From positions 1 to 5,279 of the forward strand of contig CANNLB010000272.1 in NCBI GenBank assembly GCA_947505565.1: 5,279 bases of DNA. Reading direction: 5' to 3'. The notes below the pieces were generated by a model. It made no database searches and had not been told where the DNA came from. It was given only the letters and a program-made list of their open reading frames with translations. The stretch comes from Acidobacteriota bacterium. GTDB lineage: Bacteria; Acidobacteriota; Terriglobia; Bryobacterales; Bryobacteraceae. Positions 1 through 5,279 of the stretch are shown in pieces. Within the stretch, counting starts at the first letter, position 1. The number at the start of each line of letters is the position of its first letter. Made by a program: the position numbers and the translations under genes.

Positions 1-414
1 CCTCGTTCCGTGGCGGCGGTTTTGCTGGTCGCCTTTGTCTCCTTCCTCTCGATCGGGAAGTTTTTTCAGCAGATCTCCGACTTCTTCGTGAAGCGCCCCT
101 CTATTGATGGGGTGACCCAGTTTACGGCCCGGTATCAGCCGGTGAGATCCTTGCTGCCGGACAAAGGCGTGATCGGCTATATGACCGATCCGGCGGCGGC
201 CGCCGATGAGGTGAATGCGACGGCCGAATTTTACCTAGCGCAGTATGCGCTGGCCCCCATCGTGGTGGTGAACTCGTCCAACCAGCGATACGTCGTCACC
301 AACTTCCATGTGATGGTAACGACCGGGTCGATGGCCGATCAGGGATTTAAGTTGGTTCGCGAGTTTGGCAACGGCGTGGCTGTTTTTGAGAATCAGCAAT
401 GGGGGCAGAAGTAA
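1..414 (+). CDS. Small signal-anchored extracytoplasmic protein of unknown function, probably 5'-incomplete
   Basis: I do not recognise a named family. A GTG at position 10 could start a 134-residue protein, but the frame is open to the window edge and the codons before it read P-R-S. An arginine just before the hydrophobic stretch suits a start slightly upstream, so the gene is given from base 1. Numbered from the GTG, residues 2-16 form one membrane helix or signal anchor, followed by a soluble, probably extracytoplasmic domain. Visible motifs are LLPDKGVIGYMTD (48-60) and FYLAQYALAPIVVV (74-87). I recall similar 'LP..G.vGY.tD ... YYL.QYALAP' proteins beside membrane glycosyltransferase genes in Acidobacteria, but could not check this. 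The stop lies one base before the next start, so the two genes are very likely co-transcribed and perhaps functionally paired. Sure of coding; unsure of start and role. Confidence 0.75.
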   Translation, partial: PRSVAAVLLVAFVSFLSIGKFFQQISDFFVKRPSIDGVTQFTARYQPVRSLLPDKGVIGYMTDPAAAADEVNATAEFYLAQYALAPIVVVNSSNQRYVVTNFHVMVTTGSMADQGFKLVREFGNGVAVFENQQWGQK

Positions 415-415
415 G

Positions 416-1789
416 ATGGGCGGTTTCGGCGGTCTTCTCCTTTGCGTTCTGGCTGGTTTCTGCGCCGTTCGCGCCATTTGGTCGGCACCGCGACACTGGA
501 GCGCGCACGACCCGCTTCGGTTGGCGCTGTCGCCTGCCATCGGCTTAGGTCTGTTATCGCTCGTCTATTTTGCCGTGCGGGTGGTGTTGGGGCAGGGCAA
601 CGGTTTGGCGGTGGGCGGTTTCGCTGTTTTGACGCTGGCTCTGGCGGCCGGCGCTTGGTGGCGGGCCGGGCAGGCGGCGCCAGAGGCGTGGAAAAGGAAT
701 TCGGCCCCGATTTGGCTTTGGATCGCCTTTGCGGTTGTGGCCGGCATCGCGCTGGCTACTGTACTCATGATCGTCGTGGCCTCTCCGCATGGGGAGAGGG
801 ACGCGTGGTCGATTTGGGATATGCGGGCGAGGTTCCTTTTTCGTGCGGTGGAGACGGGCGCGCCGTTTAACCCGCTGATGGAATGGTCCCACCTGGACTA
901 TCCGCTGCTGGTTCCGTCGGCGGTGGCCGGGTTGTGGGCGTGGAACGGGGGCGAAGCGCAATGGCTGGCGGCGGCGGTGGCGATCTTGTTTTTAGGCAGC
1001 GCGGTCACTGTTTCCGTGCTGGTGCTGGCCCGTTTGCGTTCGACGACGCTTGGTCTGACGGCGGGCATGGTGCTGGCGGGGACGCCCCTGCTGACGCGGA
1101 ACGCGGGAGCGCTCTATGCGGACGTGCCGGTGGGGTACTTTTTCCTGGCGGCCGTGGCTCTTGGCTTATTGGCATTGCAGGCTGAGGATAGACGTCCTTT
1201 GGCCTTCCTGGCGGGGCTACACGCGGGGATGGCGGCATGGACCAAAAATGAAGGATTGATGTTCTGTGGCGTCCTGTTGCTTTCGTTTCTCGTGGTGATT
1301 CGGAGTCGGTCGGAGCTTGGGCAGCGCGTCCGGTTGCTTTTGCCGATGGTGGCCGGGATGCTGGTCGTCCTTGTGTTTGTGGGTCATTTCAAGTTTCATT
1401 ACGCGCCAGCCAACGACTTGATCGCGGCGGGGAAATCCACTTCGATGGGAGCTCATTTGGTGGATCTGCCCCGTTACACGATGGTGTTTTTGAGCATTGT
1501 CGAAGGGCTGTTGATGTTTGGTGACTGGTTCGTGCCGCCCGTGTTCGTGATGGGCGTCTGGCTGGGGTTGCAGGGTTTGCGGCGGGTGGAGAGCGGGGCA
1601 ATGCTTTGGCCGTTTGTGGCGGCGAGCTTGCAGCTTTTGGGCTACTTGATTGTCTACGTCGTGGCGTCGGATCGGCTCGAGTGGCAGTTACAGACCTCAG
1701 TCGAGCGACTCCTACTGCAGATATGGCCGTTGGCGGTGTTCAGCCTGATGCTGTTGGCCCGTGATTCTCCTGCAACGGAAAAACGGTAA
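416..1789 (+). CDS. Polytopic membrane protein, GT-C/GT39-like glycosyltransferase
   Basis: A 457-residue integral membrane protein with about 11 hydrophobic segments (near 4-22, 36-58, 63-81, 98-121, 181-205, 209-226, 234-255, 282-296, 307-323, 396-416, 432-447). Between the fourth and fifth lies a hydrophilic loop with GERDAWSIWDMRARFLFR (126-143) and HLDYPLLVP (159-167). This resembles the acidic catalytic loop and 'hpdyPLl' segment of GT39/PMT_2-like enzymes, which use polyprenyl-phosphate sugars at the outer face of the membrane. Further family-like motifs are YADVP (234-238), AWTKNEGL (274-281) and the C-terminal TSVERLLLQIWP (427-438). D129, D135 and E278 are candidate functional residues. 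The ATG at 416 is chosen because it directly follows the upstream stop; an in-frame TTG at 365 would overlap that gene and add 17 residues that are not hydrophobic as a block. Ribosome binding is weak (AGAAG, 407-411), which fits translational coupling. Donor and acceptor cannot be read from sequence. A non-enzymatic membrane protein is possible but less likely. Confidence 0.82.
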   Translation: MGGFGGLLLCVLAGFCAVRAIWSAPRHWSAHDPLRLALSPAIGLGLLSLVYFAVRVVLGQGNGLAVGGFAVLTLALAAGAWWRAGQAAPEAWKRNSAPIWLWIAFAVVAGIALATVLMIVVASPHGERDAWSIWDMRARFLFRAVETGAPFNPLMEWSHLDYPLLVPSAVAGLWAWNGGEAQWLAAAVAILFLGSAVTVSVLVLARLRSTTLGLTAGMVLAGTPLLTRNAGALYADVPVGYFFLAAVALGLLALQAEDRRPLAFLAGLHAGMAAWTKNEGLMFCGVLLLSFLVVIRSRSELGQRVRLLLPMVAGMLVVLVFVGHFKFHYAPANDLIAAGKSTSMGAHLVDLPRYTMVFLSIVEGLLMFGDWFVPPVFVMGVWLGLQGLRRVESGAMLWPFVAASLQLLGYLIVYVVASDRLEWQLQTSVERLLLQIWPLAVFSLMLLARDSPATEKR

Positions 1790-1807
1790 GCCCCGTAGAA
1801 TAGGGAT

Positions 1808-1812
1808 AGGAG
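1808..1812 (+). promoter_or_regulatory. Ribosome binding site that decides the start of the secreted protein
   Basis: AGGAG lies five bases before the ATG at 1818. This supports that start over the in-frame GTG at 1761, which lies inside the upstream gene and would put a charged extension (R-K-N-G-K-P-R-R) before the signal peptide. Confidence 0.7.
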
Positions 1813-1817
1813 CTCTT

Positions 1818-2579
1818 ATGCGCCATCTCTTTTCCCTTACGTTCGCCTCGATCGCGGTTTTCGCTCAGGATCCGGCCCCGTTTCTGATTGAGGCTGGAAC
1901 GAAGGTGCCTCTTGTGATGATCAACAGCGTTTCGACGCGCCATGCGGCCGAGGGAGATCGGCTGTATTTAGAGACTTCATTCCCGATTCTGGCCAACGGT
2001 CGGATTGTGATTCCTCCCGGTAGTTACGTGGCGGGCACGATCACGTCGGCCAAGCGGGGCGGGCGCGTGAAAGGCAAGGCTGAATTGTTTCTGCGGTTTG
2101 ACTCGTTGACGCTGCCGAACGGAGTGACCCGGGATTTTCGGGCGCGGGTGGGCGGGATCGACGGACGATCGTCGCAGCAACTGGACCGGAGTGAGGGTAA
2201 GATCACAGCAGATTCGACCAAGGGTGCGGATGCGCGAACGATTGGCGAGGGCGCCGCGGGCGGGGCGTCGATCGGGGTAATCGCCGGCAGCGTGGCGGGT
2301 CGCGCGGGAATGGGTGTCGGCGTTGGGGCGGCGGCGGGGGCTGCCGCTGGTCTGATGGGTGTGCTGTTGACGCGAGGGCAAGATGTGGTTTTGGCGCGGG
2401 GTACGACGGTGGAGATGGTTCTCGATCGTAACCTGATGTTCCAGACGAGTGAGCTGGATTTTTCGCAGGCTGGAGCGGCTCGGCGAACGATTGAAACGGA
2501 TCCTGGTTCGGGAGCGCCATCCCGGAATGGGTCGGTGCTGCCGGGTCGACGGGCTCCGTTGGGCGGGCCGACGCGCTAG
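1818..2579 (+). CDS. Secreted protein with VirB10/TrbI-like beta pattern and glycine-rich hydrophobic insert
   Basis: A 253-residue protein of unknown function. Residues 1-16 look like a signal peptide, with a cleavage site after V-F-A and before QDP. Residues 25-116 are beta-rich: AGTKVPLVMIN, then GDRLYLETSFP, NGRIVIPPGSYVAGTI, GRVKGKAELFLRFD and LPNGVTRDF. Next comes a polar segment, then a Gly/Ala-rich hydrophobic stretch (about 143-184) with glycine-zipper spacing, and a closing strand-like segment ARGTTVEMVLDRNLMF (193-208). The C-terminal tail of about 45 residues is polar and rich in G, P, S and R. The order 'aGT..., IPxGs..G, R...l.f..l..PnG, hydrophobic insert, GT.vem.l.R.l.F' resembles the C-terminal domain of VirB10/TrbI, but no secretion genes are nearby, so this is remote similarity only. 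Such proteins seem common in Acidobacteria from memory. It follows the glycosyltransferase-like gene by 28 bases and probably shares its transcript. An outer-membrane or periplasmic role is inferred. Confidence 0.83.
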   Translation: MRHLFSLTFASIAVFAQDPAPFLIEAGTKVPLVMINSVSTRHAAEGDRLYLETSFPILANGRIVIPPGSYVAGTITSAKRGGRVKGKAELFLRFDSLTLPNGVTRDFRARVGGIDGRSSQQLDRSEGKITADSTKGADARTIGEGAAGGASIGVIAGSVAGRAGMGVGVGAAAGAAAGLMGVLLTRGQDVVLARGTTVEMVLDRNLMFQTSELDFSQAGAARRTIETDPGSGAPSRNGSVLPGRRAPLGGPTR

Positions 2580-2593
2580 TTCTTCGGGCTTTC

Positions 2594-2613
2594 CTTAGTT
2601 GTCTAAGTTGTTT
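2594..2613 (+). terminator. Possible weak terminator after the first transcription unit
   Basis: CTTAG-ttgt-CTAAG is a perfect 5-base stem with a 4-base loop, followed by TTGTTT, starting 15 bases after the stop of the secreted-protein gene. The stem is short and AT-rich and the T tract is broken by a G, so it is at best a weak intrinsic terminator. It could equally be a chance inverted repeat. Confidence 0.25.
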
Positions 2614-2636
2614 ACCGTAGGTAACGCCGGAGTTAC
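2612..2636 (+). repeat. Two overlapping, mutually exclusive small inverted repeats
   Basis: TTACC-gta-GGTAA (2612-2624) and GTAAC-gccgga-GTTAC (2621-2636) share the bases GTAA, so only one could form as RNA. Both are perfect 5-base arms. They could be part of a regulatory leader or an operator; short arms in an AT-richer gap also arise by chance. Confidence 0.3.
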
Positions 2637-2673
2637 GTGGGCCTCTGGTTTCACGCGGTGGCAAGTCAAACCG

Positions 2674-2689
2674 AATTTCCGTAGAAATT
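2674..2689. promoter_or_regulatory. Perfect inverted repeat, candidate operator or 5' leader hairpin
   Basis: AATTTC-cgta-GAAATT is a perfect 6-base dyad with a 4-base centre, lying 55 bases before the start of the GGDEF-like gene. The size and symmetry suit a dimeric repressor site near a promoter. No convincing -35/-10 pair was found around it: TTGAAC (2688-2693) and TATTCT (2703-2708) are only 9 bases apart. Confidence 0.35.
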
Positions 2690-2744
2690 GAACACTCTAC
2701 TCTATTCTCTGGAGGGTCCATCGTCGATAGATCCTTAGGAAGCC

Positions 2745-4652
2745 ATGGATTTAGGTGAATTAGAACTACAGATTTTCGTTAGCCTAGTGGTCGTTTTGGG
2801 GTCGGCGTTTGTCGCCCTAGTATGTGACTATCTTAAAGGTAACAATGAGCAGTTGCGGGAACGTAACGTTGAGCTCCGGGTTCGGACCGAGGAGCAGGAA
2901 CGGTTTGCAATTCTGAACCCTTCGGCTTGGTTGTCCCAATTCCGCGAGTCATTTGGCGGCGGGGCAGCTCGTGCTGCGCAGGCCGCTCCGGTGGCTGCGG
3001 AGGCGGTGATGCATTTCCGCGCTCCGGCGGAGGGGCTCCGGTACGCGGCGGATCGCGAAGCGGCGCTGGCGCAGCGGTCGGCCGACGATGGCTACCGTGG
3101 AGAAGGCGGCGTCGCCTCGATTCCAGAAGTAGCGGGATTCGACGTGGCAGAACGTCGACGCGCTCGCCGCAAGCGCGGGAATGGCGCGGGGTCGGAAGCG
3201 AAAGCTCCGATTGCTAACTCTTACGAGTGGATTCGGCCTGAGGTGATAGCCCGGGTGGCTCGCGGGGCGAGCAGCCGGTCCAGCCATGAGCTGGAAACGG
3301 TTTCCGGGCAGGTGGCAGAGCCCGTTGAGAGGATAGCGACGGTGTCGGTGGAAGCAGTGGCTCCGCCGCCGATCGAAGTCGCCGTACCGGAGCCAGTTGC
3401 GACTACCTTTGTGCCGCCGGCCGCTCCGATGCAGCCGATCCAACTTCAAGCGGAAATCGAACGGGTTTTCCGCAGCGAAAATCGTCCCGCGGCGTCCGGG
3501 CCTCCGGTCATCATGCTGCGACTACTTCCGTCACTGAAGCTCAACGAAGAACTGCAGCGGATTGTGGAGACAACTCCGGCTGCCGCTCCCAGCTTCGAGA
3601 GCCAATTGCTCGACGATGTGATTGCGGCGAGCGCAACGAAGCCGACTCCGGCAGTGGAGGAAGGCCCGTTCCTACAGGTCGCCGAGGTTGAGGCCGAGGT
3701 AGAACTCCCGAACGTCGAACCCATCTTCGAAGAGATTGCGATGGCTGCGATAGCCGAGCCGGAACCAGAGTCGATCTATCGGCCTGAGCTGGCGTACTTG
3801 CTGGAAGAGCCGCTTGCTCCAGCCGCGGAGCCGCCTTTGCCCTCGTTTGCCTTGGAGCCGTCCGCTGTCGCGAGCCAGTTCCATTCGGAATCGCCATTCG
3901 TGGTGAACGCGGAGCATCCGATATTCTTGGAGGAACCAGCCCAGTTCGAGTTCCCGACCTGCGACGCGTTACCGCCGGTGACGGAGACTCCGGCCTACGA
4001 TTGGGCGCAGGCTGAGTTTGCTCCGTTGCCCGAAACGATTCTTACTTCTGATACCTATCCGGTAGCGTCTTGTATCGGGGAGATTCATGCAGAGGAGCAG
4101 GCAGTGGTTGTTGTCGTTCCGGCTGAACCGTTCCCTGAGGTTACGCCCGAGCCGTTTTCGGATTCCCTTGCTGAATTGCTTCTGCCAACTGGGATACAGG
4201 ACATGGCGACCTATCGCCGACTCCTGGAGCAGCCTAACCCGATGAGCGGGATCGTGATTACGATTAGCATCAACGACTACTCGCGTCTGCCCTCGACGGT
4301 CAGCGCTGGTGAACTACCGGGGCTTCTCGGCTCTGTAGAATCGTTGATGGGGTCGATTGTCCGAGACGGCGACTTCGGCGTGAAGGTTTCGGACGAGCAG
4401 TGGGTGTTTGTTTATCGGATCGATAGCCAGGGCTTTTCGCAACGCCGGGTGGCGGGTCTATCTGAGAAACTTTGGGACTTCCAATTGCGCCACTTGGGTT
4501 TGAGCAACCTAAGCTTTAGCTGGGCTGCGGTGAACGTGAACGCCGAGCGGTTGCAGGATGCTGTTGCTGCGGCGATTGAACGGATGGAGAGTTCGCGTCG
4601 CGGGCCGAAGAAGCAGGGCTCGGCTCGGGCGCGGCTCGTCGTCAACGGTTAA
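2745..4652 (+). CDS. Membrane-anchored protein with long Ala/Pro/Glu linker and degenerate GGDEF-like domain
   Basis: A 635-residue protein in four parts. Residues 8-27 form one membrane helix; acidic residues before it and Lys/Arg after it suggest a cytoplasmic C-terminus. Residues 33-54 are charged and look like a short coiled coil. Residues about 58-485 are low-complexity, rich in Ala, Pro, Glu and Val, with a basic cluster at R137-R144. Residues about 487-620 read as a GGDEF fold: TYRRLLEQ, strand GIVITISINDYSRL (502-515), a helix, R540-D-G-D543, then S549-D-E-Q-W553 followed by VFVYR, and later LSFSWAAVNV where 'vtvSiGva' is usual. The catalytic G-G-D/E-E-F is lost, but RxxD sits five residues before it, as in the inhibitory site of diguanylate cyclases. 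It is therefore probably not a cyclase and may bind c-di-GMP, or be purely structural. I recall the N-terminus as conserved in Acidobacteria. An in-frame TAG at 2736-2738 makes ATG 2745 the first possible ATG; AGGA precedes it. It is probably transcribed alone. Confidence 0.9.
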   Translation: MDLGELELQIFVSLVVVLGSAFVALVCDYLKGNNEQLRERNVELRVRTEEQERFAILNPSAWLSQFRESFGGGAARAAQAAPVAAEAVMHFRAPAEGLRYAADREAALAQRSADDGYRGEGGVASIPEVAGFDVAERRRARRKRGNGAGSEAKAPIANSYEWIRPEVIARVARGASSRSSHELETVSGQVAEPVERIATVSVEAVAPPPIEVAVPEPVATTFVPPAAPMQPIQLQAEIERVFRSENRPAASGPPVIMLRLLPSLKLNEELQRIVETTPAAAPSFESQLLDDVIAASATKPTPAVEEGPFLQVAEVEAEVELPNVEPIFEEIAMAAIAEPEPESIYRPELAYLLEEPLAPAAEPPLPSFALEPSAVASQFHSESPFVVNAEHPIFLEEPAQFEFPTCDALPPVTETPAYDWAQAEFAPLPETILTSDTYPVASCIGEIHAEEQAVVVVVPAEPFPEVTPEPFSDSLAELLLPTGIQDMATYRRLLEQPNPMSGIVITISINDYSRLPSTVSAGELPGLLGSVESLMGSIVRDGDFGVKVSDEQWVFVYRIDSQGFSQRRVAGLSEKLWDFQLRHLGLSNLSFSWAAVNVNAERLQDAVAAAIERMESSRRGPKKQGSARARLVVNG

Positions 4653-4657
4653 CGGTT
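4644..4657. repeat. Tandem 7-base repeat across the convergent stop codons
   Basis: AACGGTT occurs twice in direct succession (4644-4650 and 4651-4657), spanning the stop of the + strand gene (TAA, 4650-4652) and reaching the stop of the - strand gene (4656-4658). It could be a small slippage duplication that set the present gene ends. Confidence 0.5.
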
Positions 4658-5279
4658 ACTTGCGGAGCTCGGCGTCAATGGCTTCGAGCTCGCGACCGGC
4701 TTCGGCCCATTTCCCTTGGGCGGCCAGCTGGCGGTAACGGTCCATTTTTTGGCGAACACTTTGCAGCTTTGCTTTGGGATCCATGGCTGTCGCTCTCTCC
4801 GGGGTTATTGGTTTGGCTTCCGAGGTTAGGGTCTCGGTAAGTCCGGAGGGTTTGGCCGCGGCAGCGGCGGCACCTAATTCGGCTAGGGCTTGTTCGTAGG
4901 TGTCGGTATAGATCAAACGATTGCCGACAGCGACGACGACCTTCTTCAACTGGGGCATGCGGGCTTGGTCAGCCTGGAGATAGAAGGGTTGGGCGAAGAA
5001 GAACTTGTTGTCGACGGGGAGGACGGTCATCTGCCCGCGGACGACGCGGGAACCCTGTTGGTTCCAAAGGGTCAGGTCTTTGGAGATGGTTTGGTCCTGG
5101 TTGATGCGGGACTCTATCTGCATGGGGCCGTAATAGAGCTGTTCTTTGGGTAATTCCAGGAAGACTAATTCGCCCAAATTGGTGCCGTCGCTGCGGCCGA
5201 TCATCATTCCGATGAGGTTGTCCTTGCCTCTTGGTGTGAAGGGCAACATGAGGAGGAATTCCGGTTGGTCGGTGTTGTC
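4656..5279 (-). CDS. UPF0182 family membrane protein, C-terminal part (5' end outside window)
   Basis: The last 207 residues of a protein whose start lies beyond the right edge; the frame is open to base 5279. The family (UPF0182, COG1615) has proteins of roughly 900 residues, with several N-terminal membrane helices and a large extracytoplasmic domain; its function is not established. Family-typical segments, numbered in this fragment, are EFLLMLPFTPRGKDNLIGMM (7-26), GELVFLELPKEQLYYGPMQI (36-55), the segment from ESRINQD through LWNQQGSRVVRG (56-82), the strand MTVLPVDNKFFFAQPFYL (84-101) and LKKVVVAVGNRLIY (111-124). An Ala-rich linker follows (about 136-166), then a helical end, MDPKAKLQSVRQKM to ELRK (166-207), with the 'ra..al..GdwaeaG..l..l' pattern usual at the family's C-terminus. 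Nothing suggests truncation at the 3' end. It converges on the GGDEF-like gene with three bases between stops, so no dedicated terminator fits between them. Internal ATGs, including 5249, are not the true start, since core family sequence continues upstream. Confidence 0.93.
   Translation of the reverse strand, partial: DNTDQPEFLLMLPFTPRGKDNLIGMMIGRSDGTNLGELVFLELPKEQLYYGPMQIESRINQDQTISKDLTLWNQQGSRVVRGQMTVLPVDNKFFFAQPFYLQADQARMPQLKKVVVAVGNRLIYTDTYEQALAELGAAAAAAKPSGLTETLTSEAKPITPERATAMDPKAKLQSVRQKMDRYRQLAAQGKWAEAGRELEAIDAELRK

Larger units (their letters stand above)
2580..2744. other. Intergenic region between two transcription units
   Basis: The only sizeable gap in the window (165 bases), visibly more AT-rich than the flanking genes. 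It holds three separate perfect inverted repeats plus one alternative pairing, and a GGAGG at 2711-2715 with no start codon at suitable distance. AGGA at 2737-2740 is the likely ribosome binding site for the gene at 2745. The promoter of that gene is expected here, but its boxes cannot be named with confidence. Confidence 0.6.

Noticed and set aside
365..415. TTG at 365 as an earlier start of the glycosyltransferase-like gene
   Set aside because: It would overlap the upstream gene by about 50 bases, uses a rarer start codon, and adds 17 residues that do not extend the first membrane helix. The ATG at 416 fits the tight operon spacing.
554..961. Open frame of 135 codons on the - strand inside the glycosyltransferase-like gene
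   Set aside because: It is Arg/Pro/His-rich low-complexity product, antisense to a clearly coding membrane protein.
1761..1817. GTG at 1761 as the start of the secreted-protein gene
   Set aside because: It lies inside the upstream gene and would bury the signal peptide behind a basic extension. AGGAG at good spacing supports the ATG at 1818.
1818..2579. Secreted protein as part of a conjugation or type IV secretion locus
   Set aside because: No other VirB/Trb-like gene is present in the window, and the neighbours are envelope and unrelated genes. Only a remote domain resemblance can be claimed.
2658..2680. TGGC start of a sigma-54 promoter
   Set aside because: TGGCAAG is not followed by a TTGC element at the required distance.
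2688..2708. TTGAAC and TATTCT as a sigma-70 promoter
   Set aside because: The boxes are only 9 bases apart, far below the usual 16-18, so they cannot be one promoter.
2203..2721. Open frame of 172 codons on the - strand overlapping the secreted-protein gene and the gap
   Set aside because: The product is Pro/Arg/Ser-rich without recognisable motifs, as expected for antisense of a GC-rich gene. The + strand frame has a signal peptide and family-like motifs.
2949..3917. Several antisense open frames within the GGDEF-like gene
   Set aside because: They lie opposite a single uninterrupted 635-codon gene and their products show biased composition without motifs. They are side effects of high GC and the low-complexity linker.
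4665..4691. Two GAGCTC copies as a terminator hairpin for the + strand gene
   Set aside because: GAGCTC is self-complementary so the pairing is uninformative. The loop would be 15 bases, there is no T tract, and it lies in coding sequence of the opposite gene.
4890..5153. Open frame of 87 codons on the + strand opposite the UPF0182 gene
   Set aside because: The - strand product matches UPF0182 motifs throughout this stretch. The + strand product is a Gly/Asp/Leu-rich shadow.

Overview
This window reads as ordinary GC-rich bacterial chromosome: dense genes, short gaps, and no mobile elements, RNA genes or CRISPR. The protein set resembles Acidobacteriota, most likely the Solibacter/Bryobacter side. 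This rests on recalled resemblance of several proteins (the membrane-anchored protein starting MDLGELELQIF, the secreted protein with a VirB10-like pattern, and the UPF0182 protein), not on a search.

Layout. (1) Positions 1-414, + strand: a small signal-anchored extracytoplasmic protein of unknown function, whose frame is open at the window edge. (2) Positions 416-1789, +: a polytopic membrane protein resembling GT-C/GT39 glycosyltransferases, starting one base after the previous stop. (3) Positions 1818-2579, +: a secreted protein with a beta-rich domain, a glycine-rich hydrophobic stretch and a final beta-like segment. These three look like one transcription unit. (4) Positions 2580-2744: a 165-base gap that is more AT-rich than its surroundings and holds several small perfect inverted repeats. 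It probably contains the end of the first unit and the control region of the next. (5) Positions 2745-4652, +: a 635-residue protein with one N-terminal membrane helix, a short coiled coil, a linker of over 400 residues rich in Ala, Pro and Glu, and a C-terminal domain that reads as a degenerate GGDEF. (6) Positions 4656-5279, - strand: the C-terminal part of a UPF0182 membrane protein, converging on the previous gene with three bases between the stop codons.

How they may work together: the first pair looks like a cell-envelope glycosylation module, with the small protein as a possible partner of the enzyme. The secreted protein downstream may also act in the envelope. The item most worth following up is the GGDEF-like protein. 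Its catalytic signature is destroyed (S-D-E-Q-W where G-G-D/E-E-F is expected), but an RxxD motif sits at exactly the inhibitory-site spacing. This makes it a candidate c-di-GMP receptor rather than a cyclase. No complete new multi-gene system is evident.
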